A stretch of 64,000 nt of DNA from Rhizobium sp. NZLR1. Its GTDB lineage: Bacteria; Pseudomonadota; Alphaproteobacteria; Rhizobiales; Rhizobiaceae. Made by a program: the position numbers and the translations under genes. The stretch covers positions 1,617,501 through 1,681,500 of the forward strand of contig NZ_CP071632.1 of assembly GCF_017357385.1 (NCBI RefSeq), read 5' to 3'. Positions 29,070-39,048 of the stretch are shown here, in pieces (the first letter of the stretch is position 1; every line of letters starts with the position of its first letter). Below the pieces are notes generated by a model that was not told where the DNA came from, made no database searches, and saw only the letters and a program-made list of their open reading frames with translations.

Positions 29070-29429
29070 TCAGCGGACGTAGAAGGTCAAGCTTCCGTCG
29101 GCTGCCTGTTCGGCATTGACGATGTTACGGACATCGACGCCTTCATTGTTAAGCCGATGGGCAAGCGACCCGTTGGCGTCGATCGAGGCCTGGATGCCGT
29201 GAACGGCCTGGCCGGAACGTTCCGGCGCCGAGCGCGGACCGGTCGTTTCGTCGTCGAGGTTACGCCAGTTATGGACCTGCTCGACGTTGAAATCGTTGCC
29301 GTGGAAGCTCCTGAGTGTCTGCTCGATACCCTGGGCAGTGTTCATCCCAAGGCTTTCGGCCCGGCTGACGCCGGCAAATCCGAGGGAGGAGAGGGCGGCG
29401 GCGATAGTGATGGTGACAACGCGGTTCAT
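29070..29429 (-). CDS. Small secreted protein of unknown function
   Basis: 119 residues. The signal peptide NRVVTITIAAALSSLGFAGV ends near SRA; the mature part is short, soluble and polar (TLRSFHGNDFNVEQVHNWRN; IQASIDANGSLAHRLNNEGV). No cysteines or known domain. Its gene stands alone between the cupin gene and ribH. Confidence 0.65.
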   Translation of the reverse strand: MNRVVTITIAAALSSLGFAGVSRAESLGMNTAQGIEQTLRSFHGNDFNVEQVHNWRNLDDETTGPRSAPERSGQAVHGIQASIDANGSLAHRLNNEGVDVRNIVNAEQAADGSLTFYVR

Positions 29430-29775
29430 GATAGTATCCTTTTCATCTGCTTTGACGGTCGACTGTCGTTGCAGGGGATCGTCTGCGTCACGACATGGAA
29501 TTGGCGTTGTCCCTTTCGCGATTCAATGGGTTAAGTCACTGAAAATCCATTAAGAATTGTTCATTAATACGGCCTTTGAATTGCCGTCTTCCAGGCATCC
29601 GGAAAAGCTGATTTCAAAGGCTTGCCCGCTGACGCAGCCGTGGCGCGGCTATCCCTTTGCTGATATTTCAATTTTGGCGTTGCGGCATCGGGCGAAAGTG
29701 CTTGCCATTCCTGCGAAGGCATGTTTTGACCGCGGCCTGCCGAGTGGAAAACGCCCCGCAAAACGAAGGTGAACC
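29430..29775 (+). other. Intergenic region upstream of ribH
   Basis: About 345 bases without a supported gene. It must hold the ribH-nusB promoter. I looked for an FMN riboswitch because ribH is a riboflavin gene and saw none of its conserved paired elements. The sequence just after the divergent small gene is AT-rich (AATTGTTCATTAATACGG). Confidence 0.5.
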
Positions 29776-30231
29776 ATGCCGAGAGAGACCGCTCCCCATA
29801 TTTTGATCGTTGAGGCCCGCTTCTACGACGACATGGCCGACGCCTTGCTCGAAGGCGCCACCTTCGCATTGGAACAGGCCGGCGCCACCTTTGAGGTCGT
29901 CACGGTTCCCGGCGCACTGGAAATTCCAGCGGCGATTGCCATGTCGCTCGATGGAGACGACAATGGTGGAACGCATTATGATGGCTATGTCGCGCTTGGC
30001 ATGGTCATCCGCGGCGAGACCTATCACTTCGATATCGTATCGAATGAATCCTCGCGGGCTTTGATGGATCTTGCGGTCAGCGAGTCCCTTGCCATCGGCA
30101 ACGGCATTCTGACCGTCGAAAACGACGAACAGGCATGGGCGCGTGCGCGCCGCTCGGATAAAGACAAGGGCGGATTTGCCGCTCGCGCAGCTCTGACCAT
30201 GATCGAGCTGAAGCAGAAATTGGGTGCATAA
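29776..30231 (+). CDS. ribH: 6,7-dimethyl-8-ribityllumazine synthase
   Basis: 151 residues. Makes the direct precursor of riboflavin, in a hollow capsid-like assembly. Recognised by [53 protein letters not shown] and [15 protein letters not shown]. Three bases separate it from nusB. The other late riboflavin genes are 8.7 kb upstream. Confidence 0.96.
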   Translation: MPRETAPHILIVEARFYDDMADALLEGATFALEQAGATFEVVTVPGALEIPAAIAMSLDGDDNGGTHYDGYVALGMVIRGETYHFDIVSNESSRALMDLAVSESLAIGNGILTVENDEQAWARARRSDKDKGGFAARAALTMIELKQKLGA

Positions 30232-30234
30232 CGA

Positions 30235-30717
30235 ATGAACGACGACAAGACGGAACGGCCGGTCAAGACTGCAAACCAGCGGGGCGCTGCCCGACTTGCT
30301 GCCGTTCAGGCGCTTTATCAAATGGATGTCGGCGGCACTGGTGTCCTGGAGATCGTCGCCGAATACGAGGCGCACCGTCTTGGCCAGGAACTCGACGGCG
30401 CGACCTATCTGAAGGCCGACGCCGCTTGGTTCCGTTCGATCGTCTCCGGCGTCGTGCGCGATCAGACCCATCTTGATCCGCTGATTGCTGCGGCCCTGCA
30501 GGATGATTGGGCTTTGTCGCGTCTCGACAGCACCGTGCGCGCCATCCTGCGCGCCGGCGTCTTCGAGATCACCGACCGCAAGGACGTCCCGGTGGCGGTC
30601 ATCGTCACCGAATATGTCGAGATCGCCCAGGCCTTCTTCGATGACGACGAGCCGAAGCTCGTCAACGCCGTGCTCGACCGCATCGCGAAGCAGGTCCGCG
30701 GCGAGGCGAAGAAATAA
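30235..30717 (+). CDS. nusB: Transcription antitermination factor NusB
   Basis: 160 residues, all-helical. It binds boxA RNA with NusE (S10) during rRNA transcription. Landmarks: [20 protein letters not shown] near the start and the C-terminal [20 protein letters not shown] then [17 protein letters not shown]. It follows ribH by three bases, the standard ribH-nusB pair. Confidence 0.96.
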   Translation: MNDDKTERPVKTANQRGAARLAAVQALYQMDVGGTGVLEIVAEYEAHRLGQELDGATYLKADAAWFRSIVSGVVRDQTHLDPLIAAALQDDWALSRLDSTVRAILRAGVFEITDRKDVPVAVIVTEYVEIAQAFFDDDEPKLVNAVLDRIAKQVRGEAKK

Positions 30718-30785
30718 CTCCTTAGCCGCCAAACAATCTCCCGCCTCTTTCTTTGAACTGCAACGGTTTTTCGCCTGTTGCGGTC

Positions 30786-30814
30786 TTGACGCCACGTAAT
30801 CGACCAAGCAATCT
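30786..30814 (+). promoter_or_regulatory. Possible hppA promoter
   Basis: TTGACG at 30786 and CAATCT at 30809 are separated by 17 bases, about 100 bases before the hppA start. The -35 is close to consensus, the -10 only fair. Confidence 0.35.
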
Positions 30815-30916
30815 CCGCACCGCTTAGCTGTGGCATTTCTGTGGAGAGGAAAGGCGATTCGGCGGCGTTTTTGCCGGAGAAGGAGTGATCTCCGGCCTAT
30901 GGGAGGAAAGAGCGAA

Positions 30917-33055
30917 ATGACCATTCTTTTATGCGTAATTGCATGCGGTCTGCTCTCGGTGGTCTATGCCGCCTGGGCAACTCGGTCGGTGCTTGCCGCC
31001 GATCAGGGCAACAGCCGCATGCAGGAGATCGCGGGCTATATCCGCGAGGGCGCTCAAGCCTATTTGACGCGCCAGTACAGAACCATTGCCCTTGTTGGCG
31101 TTGTCGTTTTCATCGCAGCCTGGCTGCTTCTTTCCGCCACGGCCGCCATCGGCTTCCTGATCGGCGCTGTGCTTTCCGGGGCTGCCGGCTTCATCGGCAT
31201 GCACGTCTCCGTCCGCGCCAATGTGCGCACCGCCCAGGCTGCTTCCGCGAGCCTTTCCGCCGGCCTCGACATCGCCTTCAAGTCTGGTGCGATCACCGGC
31301 ATGCTGGTGGCTGGCCTGGCACTGCTCGGCGTCTCCATCTACTATACCATTTTGACCTTCGGCCTCGGCCATGAGAGCGGCTCGCGCGAAGTCGTCGATG
31401 CGCTGGTGGCGCTGGGCTTCGGTGCTTCGCTGATCTCGATCTTCGCCCGTCTCGGTGGTGGCATCTTCACCAAAGGCGCCGATGTCGGCGGCGACCTTGT
31501 CGGCAAGGTGGAAGCCGGCATTCCCGAAGACGATCCGCGCAACCCGGCAACGATTGCCGACAATGTCGGCGACAACGTCGGCGACTGCGCCGGGATGGCC
31601 GCCGACCTTTTCGAGACCTATGCGGTTTCCGTCGTCGCCACCATGGTCCTCGCTTCGATCTTCTTTGCCGGAGCGCCGATCCTCCAGTCTGCGATGATCT
31701 ATCCGCTGGCGATCTGCGGTGCCTGCATCATCACCTCGATCATCGGCACCTTCTTCGTCAAGCTCGGCTCGAACGGCTCGATCATGGGCGCTCTTTACAA
31801 GGGCCTCATCGTCACCGGCCTGCTGTCGATCGTCGGTCTCGGCGCCGCCACCTCGCTGACGGTCGGCTGGGGCTCGCTCGGCACGGTCGGCGGCGTCGAC
31901 ATTTCAGGCGCGCACCTCTTCTTCTGCGGCATCGTCGGCCTCGTCGTCACCGCGCTGATCGTGGTGATCACCGAATATTATACCGGCACCGGCAAGCGTC
32001 CGGTCGTCTCGATCGCCCAGGCCTCGGTCACCGGTCACGGCACCAATGTCATCCAGGGCCTGGCCGTCTCGCTGGAATCGACGGCACTGCCGGCGATCGT
32101 CATCGTCGGCGGCATTCTCGCCACCTACCAGCTCGGCGGCCTTTTCGGCACCGGCATTGCGGTCACGGCGATGCTGGGTATTGCCGGGATGATCGTCGCC
32201 CTCGACGCATTCGGACCGGTGACGGACAATGCCGGCGGTATCGCCGAAATGTCGCATCTACCGCCGGAAGTGCGTAAATCCACGGATGCGCTCGATGCTG
32301 TCGGCAATACGACCAAAGCCGTCACCAAGGGTTATGCCATCGGTTCCGCCGGCCTCGGCGCACTGGTTCTTTTCGCAGCCTACTCCTACGACCTCAAATA
32401 TTTTGCGGCGAATGGCGACAAGTTCCCTTATTTCGCCGGCATAGGCGAAATTTCCTTCGATCTTTCCAACCCCTATGTCGTGGCGGGATTGATCTTCGGC
32501 GGTCTCATTCCCTACCTCTTCGGCGGCATCGCAATGACCGCCGTCGGCCGTGCGGCCGGTGCGATCGTCGAGGAAGTTCGCCGTCAGTTCAAGGAAAAAC
32601 CGGGCATCATGGAGGGCACGGAAAAGCCGGATTACGGCAGGGCCGTCGACCTTCTGACCAAGGCCGCCATCCGCGAGATGATCGTGCCGTCGCTGTTGCC
32701 GGTGCTGGCGCCGATCGTCGTCTATTTCGGCGTTCTTCTCATCTCCGGCTCCAAAGCCTCGGCCTTTGCTGCGCTCGGCGCATCGCTGCTTGGCGTCATT
32801 ATCAACGGCCTCTTCGTCGCCATTTCGATGACATCGGGTGGCGGCGCCTGGGACAATGCCAAGAAGAGCTTCGAGGATGGTTTCGTCGACAAGGACGGCG
32901 TGCGTCACATGAAGGGCTCGGATGCGCACAAGGCCTCGGTCACTGGCGATACCGTCGGCGATCCCTACAAGGACACCGCCGGCCCCGCCGTCAACCCGGC
33001 GATCAAGATCACCAACATCGTTGCGCTGCTGCTGCTCGCCGTTCTCGCCGGTTGA
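30917..33055 (+). CDS. hppA: Proton-translocating membrane pyrophosphatase
   Basis: 712 residues with about 16 transmembrane helices. It splits pyrophosphate and pumps H+, in rhizobia often into acidocalcisome-like vesicles. The catalytic region has [20 protein letters not shown] and [18 protein letters not shown], and the C-terminus [18 protein letters not shown]. The determinant segment [10 protein letters not shown] has Lys where K+-dependent enzymes have Ala, which marks the K+-independent class. GGAGGAAAG stands before the ATG at 30917; the frame extends further upstream but the hydrophobic N-terminus starts here. Confidence 0.96.
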   Translation: MTILLCVIACGLLSVVYAAWATRSVLAADQGNSRMQEIAGYIREGAQAYLTRQYRTIALVGVVVFIAAWLLLSATAAIGFLIGAVLSGAAGFIGMHVSVRANVRTAQAASASLSAGLDIAFKSGAITGMLVAGLALLGVSIYYTILTFGLGHESGSREVVDALVALGFGASLISIFARLGGGIFTKGADVGGDLVGKVEAGIPEDDPRNPATIADNVGDNVGDCAGMAADLFETYAVSVVATMVLASIFFAGAPILQSAMIYPLAICGACIITSIIGTFFVKLGSNGSIMGALYKGLIVTGLLSIVGLGAATSLTVGWGSLGTVGGVDISGAHLFFCGIVGLVVTALIVVITEYYTGTGKRPVVSIAQASVTGHGTNVIQGLAVSLESTALPAIVIVGGILATYQLGGLFGTGIAVTAMLGIAGMIVALDAFGPVTDNAGGIAEMSHLPPEVRKSTDALDAVGNTTKAVTKGYAIGSAGLGALVLFAAYSYDLKYFAANGDKFPYFAGIGEISFDLSNPYVVAGLIFGGLIPYLFGGIAMTAVGRAAGAIVEEVRRQFKEKPGIMEGTEKPDYGRAVDLLTKAAIREMIVPSLLPVLAPIVVYFGVLLISGSKASAFAALGASLLGVIINGLFVAISMTSGGGAWDNAKKSFEDGFVDKDGVRHMKGSDAHKASVTGDTVGDPYKDTAGPAVNPAIKITNIVALLLLAVLAG

Positions 33056-33133
33056 GCCATCGTGTGCAGGCACCGCGGTTCGCCGCGGCGCCTGACACGG
33101 AGAAGAACGCTGTAACGCCTTGAATTATGAAGT

Positions 33134-33166
33134 AAAAAACCCGCCGGAGCTGCTCCGGCGGGTTTT
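33134..33166. terminator. Bidirectional terminator between hppA and bamE
   Basis: AAAACCCGCCGGAGC pairs with GCTCCGGCGGGTTTT almost without a loop, with A runs before and T runs after, so it serves both converging genes. Confidence 0.85.
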
Positions 33167-33184
33167 CGTATGAGGTGTATTCGA

Positions 33185-33718
33185 TCAGCGCAGGCTGCTT
33201 GGGTTCTGCGGCGTACCGCCGGCGCCACCGCCGAACAGGCTGCGGGCAGCGCTCGCGGCACTGCCGCCGGAGAGCATCTGCTGCAGGAAGGTGAGTTCCT
33301 TGCCGCCGGTCGGCGTGACGCGCCCGACCGTGTCGAACACCTTGCCGTCCTGCAGGGTATAGTTGGCGCGGCGACTGACGACGCCGTCCTTGTCGAAATA
33401 GACCGCCAGAACGCTCTGATCGACGACTTTCAGTTTCTGGAAGGCGACCGCACGCGTGCGTCGCTGCGAAATGTAATAGAAGACTTCACCGTCGAAGGTC
33501 GCCGTCGTCGACGGGGTGCCGAGCGAAAGCAGCACCTGCTCGCGGCTCGAGCCCTCCGGAACGAGGTTCAGCGACTGCTGGTCGGCGACATATCCGCCAT
33601 TGAGCACGGTGCTGGTCTGGCAACCGGAAAGAGCGGTGGTGGAGGCGATTATGAAGGCAATGGCCGCACTGCTGAAGAATTTCACGTCAGACTTGAAATA
33701 CCGTTTCTTCAACGACAT
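33185..33718 (-). CDS. bamE: Outer membrane assembly lipoprotein BamE
   Basis: 177 residues. The lipoprotein signal ends in the lipobox ALSGC. The SmpA/OmlA core follows: VPEGSSREQVLLSLGTPSTT and VFYYISQRRTRAVAFQKLKV, then a poorly conserved Gly-rich tail (LFGGGAGGTPQNP). BamE is an accessory subunit of the BAM complex that inserts outer-membrane proteins. It is divergent from the bc1 chaperone gene with about 245 bases between. Confidence 0.88.
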   Translation of the reverse strand: MSLKKRYFKSDVKFFSSAAIAFIIASTTALSGCQTSTVLNGGYVADQQSLNLVPEGSSREQVLLSLGTPSTTATFDGEVFYYISQRRTRAVAFQKLKVVDQSVLAVYFDKDGVVSRRANYTLQDGKVFDTVGRVTPTGGKELTFLQQMLSGGSAASAARSLFGGGAGGTPQNPSSLR

Positions 33719-33963
33719 CTACTCCCTTGAGTATCGATAGCAGCCATTTTGGGCCTTGCACGCTTTACCTCCTGCAAAACCATTGTGGCCATTCCGGGTC
33801 AAATGTCCCGAATTCGCTTCGCTGACGCATCGAAGGCGTCGTCCCGAAACTGGCCATGATCGGCATTGCAATTCGCGCCTGCTTCGGTAAACCAGCTTTC
33901 GAAATCATGCAACAAGGCCAGAGGCCAGCCGGCGTGAAGAATGAGGCATTTCCGGAAAAAACA

Positions 33964-34527
33964 ATGATCTTCGGGCTCTTCCGTAAGAAAAACAACAATC
34001 AAGCAATCGTCTACAGGCAATATGCGGCGCTGACGGCGGCCGCGCGCATGCCTGAGATTTATCAGCGGCTCAATGTGCCGGACACGGTCATGGGCCGTTT
34101 CGAGATGCTGTCGATCGTCATGATTCTATTTTTTCGCCGCACGCGTGCTTCCGGCACCAGCGGCCAGGAGATCGCCCAGGAGATCGTCGACGCTTTCTTC
34201 CAGGATATCGACTATTCGATCCGTGAACTCGGCATCGGCGACAACAGCGTGCCGAAGCGGATGAAGAAGCTCGCCGGCATGTTTTATGGCCGCCTCGAAG
34301 CCTATTCGAAGGCGATGGACACGGGCGATGCCGAAGCGCTCTCTGGGGCACTCACGCGCAATATCTACCCGGAAAGCTCGGCACCGGCCGATATGTCCGG
34401 CCTCGCCGGGTGGATGATCGCCGCGGAAGCGCATTTGTCCGCCATTGCCGAAGAGGAGATCGCCACCGGTTCGGCAGCGCTCCCACCGGTCGCCACCCCA
34501 CCGGTCACTTGGCCACCGGTCGATTGA
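33964..34527 (+). CDS. Ubiquinol-cytochrome c chaperone (CBP3 family)
   Basis: 187 residues. The CBP3 domain shows YRQYAALTAAARMPEIYQRL, GRFEMLSIVMILFFRRTRAS and FFQDIDYSIRELGIGDNSVP. In mitochondria CBP3 helps assemble cytochrome b of the bc1 complex; the bacterial role is inferred. The C-terminus is a Pro/Val tail (ALPPVATPPVTWPPVD). The frame is open 36 codons upstream; ATG at 33964 fits the family start MIFGLFRKK. Twelve bases precede the next gene. Confidence 0.85.
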   Translation: MIFGLFRKKNNNQAIVYRQYAALTAAARMPEIYQRLNVPDTVMGRFEMLSIVMILFFRRTRASGTSGQEIAQEIVDAFFQDIDYSIRELGIGDNSVPKRMKKLAGMFYGRLEAYSKAMDTGDAEALSGALTRNIYPESSAPADMSGLAGWMIAAEAHLSAIAEEEIATGSAALPPVATPPVTWPPVD

Positions 34528-34538
34528 AGGAGGAAACG

Positions 34539-35093
34539 ATGAAGAACAATCGGGACGATGTTCCCTTCTCCTATCACGTCAAGGTCGGCCATATCTCGGC
34601 CAACCCCGTCGAGGTCCACGTCGAGGCAGACGCCAAGGAACTGAAGGGGCTTGCCGAGACCTGGAACATTGTCTCGGTCGACAATCTCAGCGCCGACCTG
34701 CAGATCGCCCGCTGGAAACGCGACGGCGTGCGCATCAAGGGCCGCGTAAAGGCGAAGCTCGTCCAGTCCTGCGTCATTACGCTGGAACCGGTCGAATCCG
34801 CCATCGACGAGAGCTTCGAGCAGATCTTCGTGCCGGACGGCTCCAAGCTTGCCCGCCAGGCCGGTAATGACGCCGGCGAGATGTTGCTCGATCCGGACGG
34901 CCCTGATCTGCCCGAGACCTTTGTCGGCGATACGATCGATGCCGGCGAGTTGGTTGTCGAATTTGCCGCTCTGGCGATCGATCCCTATCCGCGCAAGAAG
35001 GACATCGAATTCGACGGCCATATCGAGGATGGCGGCGAAGACGACAAAAAGCCCTCGGCTTTCGCTGCCCTCAAGGATTGGAAAAAGGACTGA
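34539..35093 (+). CDS. DUF177 (YceD-like) protein
   Basis: 184 residues. The domain is recognised by GRVKAKLVQSCVITLEPVES followed by the acidic FEQIFVPDG and DTIDAGELVVEFAALAIDPY. YceD-family proteins are often next to rpmF and plsX and are implicated in 23S rRNA or ribosome metabolism; rpmF is not seen here. GGAGGAAAC stands before the ATG. The next gene is plsX, 98 bases on. Confidence 0.85.
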   Translation: MKNNRDDVPFSYHVKVGHISANPVEVHVEADAKELKGLAETWNIVSVDNLSADLQIARWKRDGVRIKGRVKAKLVQSCVITLEPVESAIDESFEQIFVPDGSKLARQAGNDAGEMLLDPDGPDLPETFVGDTIDAGELVVEFAALAIDPYPRKKDIEFDGHIEDGGEDDKKPSAFAALKDWKKD

Positions 35094-35191
35094 AGCGTCT
35101 CTGGCATTTGACATAATTCAGTTGTAAGCGACGCCAAAACCGGTATTTTGGCCGAAATTTCGCCATCGGCGAAAAGAAGGATCAGGGACGC

Positions 35192-36238
35192 GTGATCAGA
35201 ATATCTCTCGACCTCATGGGTGGCGACTTTGGTCCCCAGGTTGTCATTCCCGGCGCCGCCAAGGCGTTGGATCGGCATCCGGATATTTCCTTCGTTTTCT
35301 ACGGTCTCAAGGAACAGTGCGATCCGGTTCTCGCCAAGTTTCCGAAGCTTAGGGAAAAATCGCTCTTTCACGATTGCGAGCTTGCCGTCAGCATGGAGGA
35401 GAAGCCGAGCCAGGCGCTTCGCCGCGGCCGCTACATCTCCACCATGTGGCGCTCGATCGAGGCGGTGAAGACGGGGGAGGCCGATGTTGCGGTCTCGGCC
35501 GGCAATACCGGGGCGCTGATGGCGATGGCGAAGTTCTGTCTGCGCACGATGGCCAATATCGAGCGCCCTGCGATCGCCGCGATCTGGCCGACGCTTAAAG
35601 GGGAGAGCATCGTGCTCGACGTCGGTGCGACGATCGGCGCCGATGCCCAGCAACTGATGGATTTTGCTCTGATGGGCGGCGCCATGGCGCGGGCGCTGTT
35701 CGAGGTCGAACGTCCTACGGTCGGCCTTCTGAACGTCGGCGTCGAGGAAATGAAAGGCCAGGAAGAGGTCAAGGAAGCCGGTCGGCTGTTGCGCGAGGCA
35801 AACATCGATTCGCTTGAATATTCCGGCTTTGTCGAGGGCAACGACCTTGGCAAGGGCACGGTCGACGTCGTCGTCACCGAAGGGTTTTCCGGCAATATCG
35901 CTCTGAAGACCGCTGAAGGCACCGCCAAGCAGATCGGTGAATATCTGCGTGCCGCCATGTCGCGCACGCTGCTCGCCCGCATTGGCTACCTCTTCGCCAA
36001 AAGCGCCTTCGACATGCTCCGCGAGAAGCTCGATCCGAGCAAGGTCAATGGCGGCGTGTTTCTCGGCCTGAACGGCATCGTCATCAAGAGCCATGGCGGG
36101 GCGAATGCCGAAGGCATCGCCGCGGCCATCGAAGTCGGCTACGACATGGCCAAGAACGGCCTCAATCAGAAAATAGAAAACGATCTTAAGAAATATCATG
36201 CCAAGCGGCTGCCCCCCATGGGCCCGGAAGCTGCATGA
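35192..36238 (+). CDS. plsX: Phosphate acyltransferase PlsX
   Basis: 348 residues. Makes acyl-phosphate from acyl-ACP for phosphatidic acid synthesis. Family marks are [56 protein letters not shown] and [18 protein letters not shown]. Starts with GTG. Overlaps the open frame of fabH by four bases (ATGA), though the true fabH start is a little later. Confidence 0.95.
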   Translation: MIRISLDLMGGDFGPQVVIPGAAKALDRHPDISFVFYGLKEQCDPVLAKFPKLREKSLFHDCELAVSMEEKPSQALRRGRYISTMWRSIEAVKTGEADVAVSAGNTGALMAMAKFCLRTMANIERPAIAAIWPTLKGESIVLDVGATIGADAQQLMDFALMGGAMARALFEVERPTVGLLNVGVEEMKGQEEVKEAGRLLREANIDSLEYSGFVEGNDLGKGTVDVVVTEGFSGNIALKTAEGTAKQIGEYLRAAMSRTLLARIGYLFAKSAFDMLREKLDPSKVNGGVFLGLNGIVIKSHGGANAEGIAAAIEVGYDMAKNGLNQKIENDLKKYHAKRLPPMGPEAA

Positions 36239-36258
36239 GCAATGGGGTTCAATCGACT

Positions 36259-37230
36259 ATGATCCGTTCAGTGGTTCGCGGGTTCGGAGCCGCACTTCCG
36301 AAGCGCGTGATGACCAATGGTGACATGGAGGCGATCGTCGACACGTCAGACGAATGGATCGTCCAGCGCACCGGCATCCGCCAGCGTTATCTCGCTGGCG
36401 ATGACGAGACGACGGCGTCGCTCGGCGAGGCCGCGGCGCGCGCAGCCCTTGCCAATGGCGGCCTGACGCCTGATGATATCGATCTCATCATCTGTGCCAC
36501 CTCGACGCCGGATAACACCTTTCCGGCAACCTCGGTCAATATCCAGAACCGCCTCGGCATGAGCCACGGCTTCGCTTTCGACGTCCAGGCCGTCTGCACT
36601 GGTTTCGTCTATGCGGTGACGACGGCGGACGCCTATATCCGTGGCGGGCTTGCAAAGCGCGTTCTCGTCATCGGCGCCGAGACTTTTTCGCGCATTCTCG
36701 ACTGGAACGACCGCACCACCTGCGTGCTTTTCGGCGACGGCGCCGGCGCGATCGTGCTCGAAGCGACCGAGGGCGAGGGGACTGTTGCCGATCGCGGCGT
36801 GCTGACCGCGCATCTGCGCTCGGACGGCTCGCACAAGGAAAAACTCTATGTCGATGGCGGACCGTCGACGACGGGCACCGTCGGCAAGCTGCGCATGGAA
36901 GGCCGCGAGGTCTTCAAATACGCCGTCGGCATGATCACCGATGTCATTCAGGCGGCTTTCGATTCGACCGGCACGACAGCCGATGACCTCGATTGGCTGG
37001 TGCCGCACCAAGCCAATCGGCGCATCATCGACGGTTCGGCCAAGAAGCTGAATATCGATGCGGCGAAGGTCGTCATCACAGTCGATCTGCACGGCAATAC
37101 CTCGGCGGCCTCGATCCCGCTTGCACTTGCGACCGCTGCTGGCGATGGCCGCATCAAGAAGGGCGACCTGGTGATGCTCGAAGCGATGGGCGGCGGCTTC
37201 ACCTGGGGCGCCGTTCTGCTGCGCTGGTAG
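36259..37230 (+). CDS. fabH: 3-oxoacyl-ACP synthase III
   Basis: 323 residues. Starts fatty-acid elongation by condensing acetyl-CoA with malonyl-ACP. Catalytic triad visible: Cys113 in QAVCTGFVY, His in [13 protein letters not shown] and Asn in [14 protein letters not shown]. An ATG eight codons upstream overlaps the plsX stop, but [17 protein letters not shown] is the conserved start. Co-transcribed with plsX; ihfA follows after about 105 bases. Confidence 0.95.
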   Translation: MIRSVVRGFGAALPKRVMTNGDMEAIVDTSDEWIVQRTGIRQRYLAGDDETTASLGEAAARAALANGGLTPDDIDLIICATSTPDNTFPATSVNIQNRLGMSHGFAFDVQAVCTGFVYAVTTADAYIRGGLAKRVLVIGAETFSRILDWNDRTTCVLFGDGAGAIVLEATEGEGTVADRGVLTAHLRSDGSHKEKLYVDGGPSTTGTVGKLRMEGREVFKYAVGMITDVIQAAFDSTGTTADDLDWLVPHQANRRIIDGSAKKLNIDAAKVVITVDLHGNTSAASIPLALATAAGDGRIKKGDLVMLEAMGGGFTWGAVLLRW

Positions 37231-37335
37231 GCACGAATCCTAAAAAACTGGCGGCGAACAAGAGCTTGACCGTAAGGCGCAAGACAAATACTCTTCATGC
37301 GATTTCACAAAATATTTGTAGTGGGCGGGGAAACC

Positions 37336-37674
37336 ATGACCGGAAAAACAGTGACGCGAGCAGACCTGGCGGAATCCGTTTTCCGAAAGGTCGGGCTTTC
37401 CCGGACCGAATCTGCGGAACTTGTGGAAACCGTCATCGACGAAGTTTGCAACGCCATCGTGCGTGGTGAAACCGTCAAGCTTTCCTCCTTCGCCACCTTC
37501 CAGGTGCGCGACAAGAACGAGCGGATCGGCCGCAACCCGAAGACTGGCGAAGAGGTTCCGATTTCCCCGCGTCGGGTCATGACCTTCAAGGCGTCGAACG
37601 TGCTGAAGACGCGCATCCTCAAGGCGCATGTGTCTCGCAAGGTCAAGCTGAAGCCGCAGAATCCGGCCTCTTGA
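37336..37674 (+). CDS. ihfA: Integration host factor alpha subunit
   Basis: 112 residues. DNA-bending nucleoid protein. The dimerisation helices ([20 protein letters not shown]) and the beta-arm tip motif [20 protein letters not shown] identify the IHF/HU family, and the fabH-ihfA-MerR order identifies the alpha subunit. The frame is open 13 codons upstream; [11 protein letters not shown] is the usual start. Confidence 0.93.
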   Translation: MTGKTVTRADLAESVFRKVGLSRTESAELVETVIDEVCNAIVRGETVKLSSFATFQVRDKNERIGRNPKTGEEVPISPRRVMTFKASNVLKTRILKAHVSRKVKLKPQNPAS

Positions 37675-37823
37675 TCATCTGCTTCCCGTTTCTAAACAGC
37701 ATTTTTTCTCTCCGCACTGTCCTGCGTTGTGCGCAACGTCGACACATGACTTGAATTGTCGGCGCCAAACCGTTGAAATATGATGAGTCGCCGTAGGATC
37801 GAGCCGCGAGGTCGCGTAGCAGC

Positions 37824-38363
37824 ATGACGTTGGACAAGAGCCCCGATGCCTTTCGCACCATCAGCGAAGTCGCAGACGATCTTGATCTGCCGCAGCATGT
37901 GCTGCGCTTCTGGGAGACGCGTTTTCCCCAGATAAAGCCGATGAAGCGCGGCGGTGGCCGTCGTTACTACCGGCCCGAGGATGTGGATCTCCTCAAGGGC
38001 ATCCGGCATTTGCTCTATGATCATGGCTATACGATCAAGGGCGTGCAGAAGCTTTTGAAGACCAACGGCAACAAGTTCGTCATATCCGTCGGCCACGGCG
38101 ATCTTGCCAGCGTCGAGGCGCTTGCGTCGGGCGTCCAGGAGGCTATTGCCGGTGAACCGCGCGTCGGCATGGCCGATGAAGACCAGATTGTCGGCCGTGC
38201 CAAGGCGCCGATTACCCGCCGCTTCTTCAACTTTGTGGCTGGCGACGACGAGCAGGAAGTCTCGATTGGCAAGTCGAGCGTCGGCAAGGAAGACCGGGCA
38301 TTGCTGCAGGAAGCGCTCTACGACCTGCTGGAATGCAAACGCCTGCTCGATCAGGTGCGCTGA
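37824..38363 (+). CDS. MerR-family transcriptional regulator
   Basis: 179 residues. The winged HTH is [20 protein letters not shown] then [20 protein letters not shown]; the C-terminal part is a helical coil and an acidic low-complexity region ([20 protein letters not shown]) with no ligand-binding cysteines. It stands directly after ihfA in most alphaproteobacteria; target genes are unknown. Only about 70 bases separate it from the convergent response regulator. Confidence 0.9.
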   Translation: MTLDKSPDAFRTISEVADDLDLPQHVLRFWETRFPQIKPMKRGGGRRYYRPEDVDLLKGIRHLLYDHGYTIKGVQKLLKTNGNKFVISVGHGDLASVEALASGVQEAIAGEPRVGMADEDQIVGRAKAPITRRFFNFVAGDDEQEVSIGKSSVGKEDRALLQEALYDLLECKRLLDQVR

Positions 38364-38432
38364 CCAGAAAACAACTCTTTGCATTTATGCATCGTTAACC
38401 CGGAACCGCAGCCCACGTCCGGGCGACATGCA

Positions 38433-38780
38433 TTAGGCTTCGGTAAGCCGCTTCATCGCCTGTTCGAGTTCGCTGAGCTGGAAGGGTTTTTGCAGTACGG
38501 GCAATGTGCTTGGGCTGCTGCCAGCAGGGGCGGCGCCATATCCCGTCGCGTAGATATAGGGTTTGCCGCGTTCGTCGAGCAGTTTTGCAACCGGCAGCGA
38601 ACTCTGCCCTGCAAGCGAGACATCCAGAATTGCAGCGTCGAACTCCGTCTCCCTGGCTGTTGTCAGCGCCCGTTCCAGATCGGGCGCACTGGCGCAAACC
38701 CGGTAGCCGAGATCGGCGAGCATGTCCTCAAGTAACATTGCAATCAGCGCGTCGTCTTCGACGATGAATATGTCTTTCAT
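38433..38780 (-). CDS. Single-domain response regulator
   Basis: 115 residues, only a receiver domain: acidic pocket VEDDALIA, phosphoacceptor Asp in FDAAILDVSLAGQSS and conserved Lys in VLQKPFQLSELEQAM. No output domain, so it must act through another protein, as a phosphate sink or shuttle. GGATGGG precedes the ATG at 38780; an ATG four codons upstream is also open. It is divergent from the hybrid kinase at 39049. Confidence 0.88.
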   Translation of the reverse strand: MKDIFIVEDDALIAMLLEDMLADLGYRVCASAPDLERALTTARETEFDAAILDVSLAGQSSLPVAKLLDERGKPYIYATGYGAAPAGSSPSTLPVLQKPFQLSELEQAMKRLTEA

Positions 38781-38934
38781 GTTCCCATCCACCCATTCCC
38801 CTTGCTGGGCATGGAAATATGTGGACCCCTTGCACGGCTCGTCAAGGTGTCGTGGCCGGCAGTGCGAGAATCAACATATTGCCGGGTGAAATTCGATGTG
38901 TAAAAGCTGGGATGCCGTTTGCGCAACGGCTCCT

Positions 38935-39035
38935 GCATAATTCCTTAAATCCGAATCGATTCAAAGATAAAATCATGCGGAAAATGAAAGAGTTACAGCC
39001 TCCTTTGCGCATCTGAAAGACGCGCGGCGCTGTAA
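38935..39035 (-). repeat. Rhizobial palindromic intergenic repeat, near-complete
   Basis: Elements in order: imperfect inverted repeat GCATAATTCCTTAAATC with GATTCAAAG...CATGC (38935-38978), then AGAGTTACAGC, then a hairpin GCGCATCT / AGACGCGC (39007-39025), then GGCGCTGTAAG. A shorter copy is at 9569 on the other strand, and the string GCTGTAACGCCTTGAATTATG near 33109 may be a remnant. It stands just before the hybrid kinase, inside its likely 5' leader. Confidence 0.75.
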
Positions 39036-39048
39036 GAAGGGATCTGGA

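Noticed and set aside
29430..29775. FMN riboswitch upstream of ribH
   Set aside because: The conserved stems and loops of the element are not visible.
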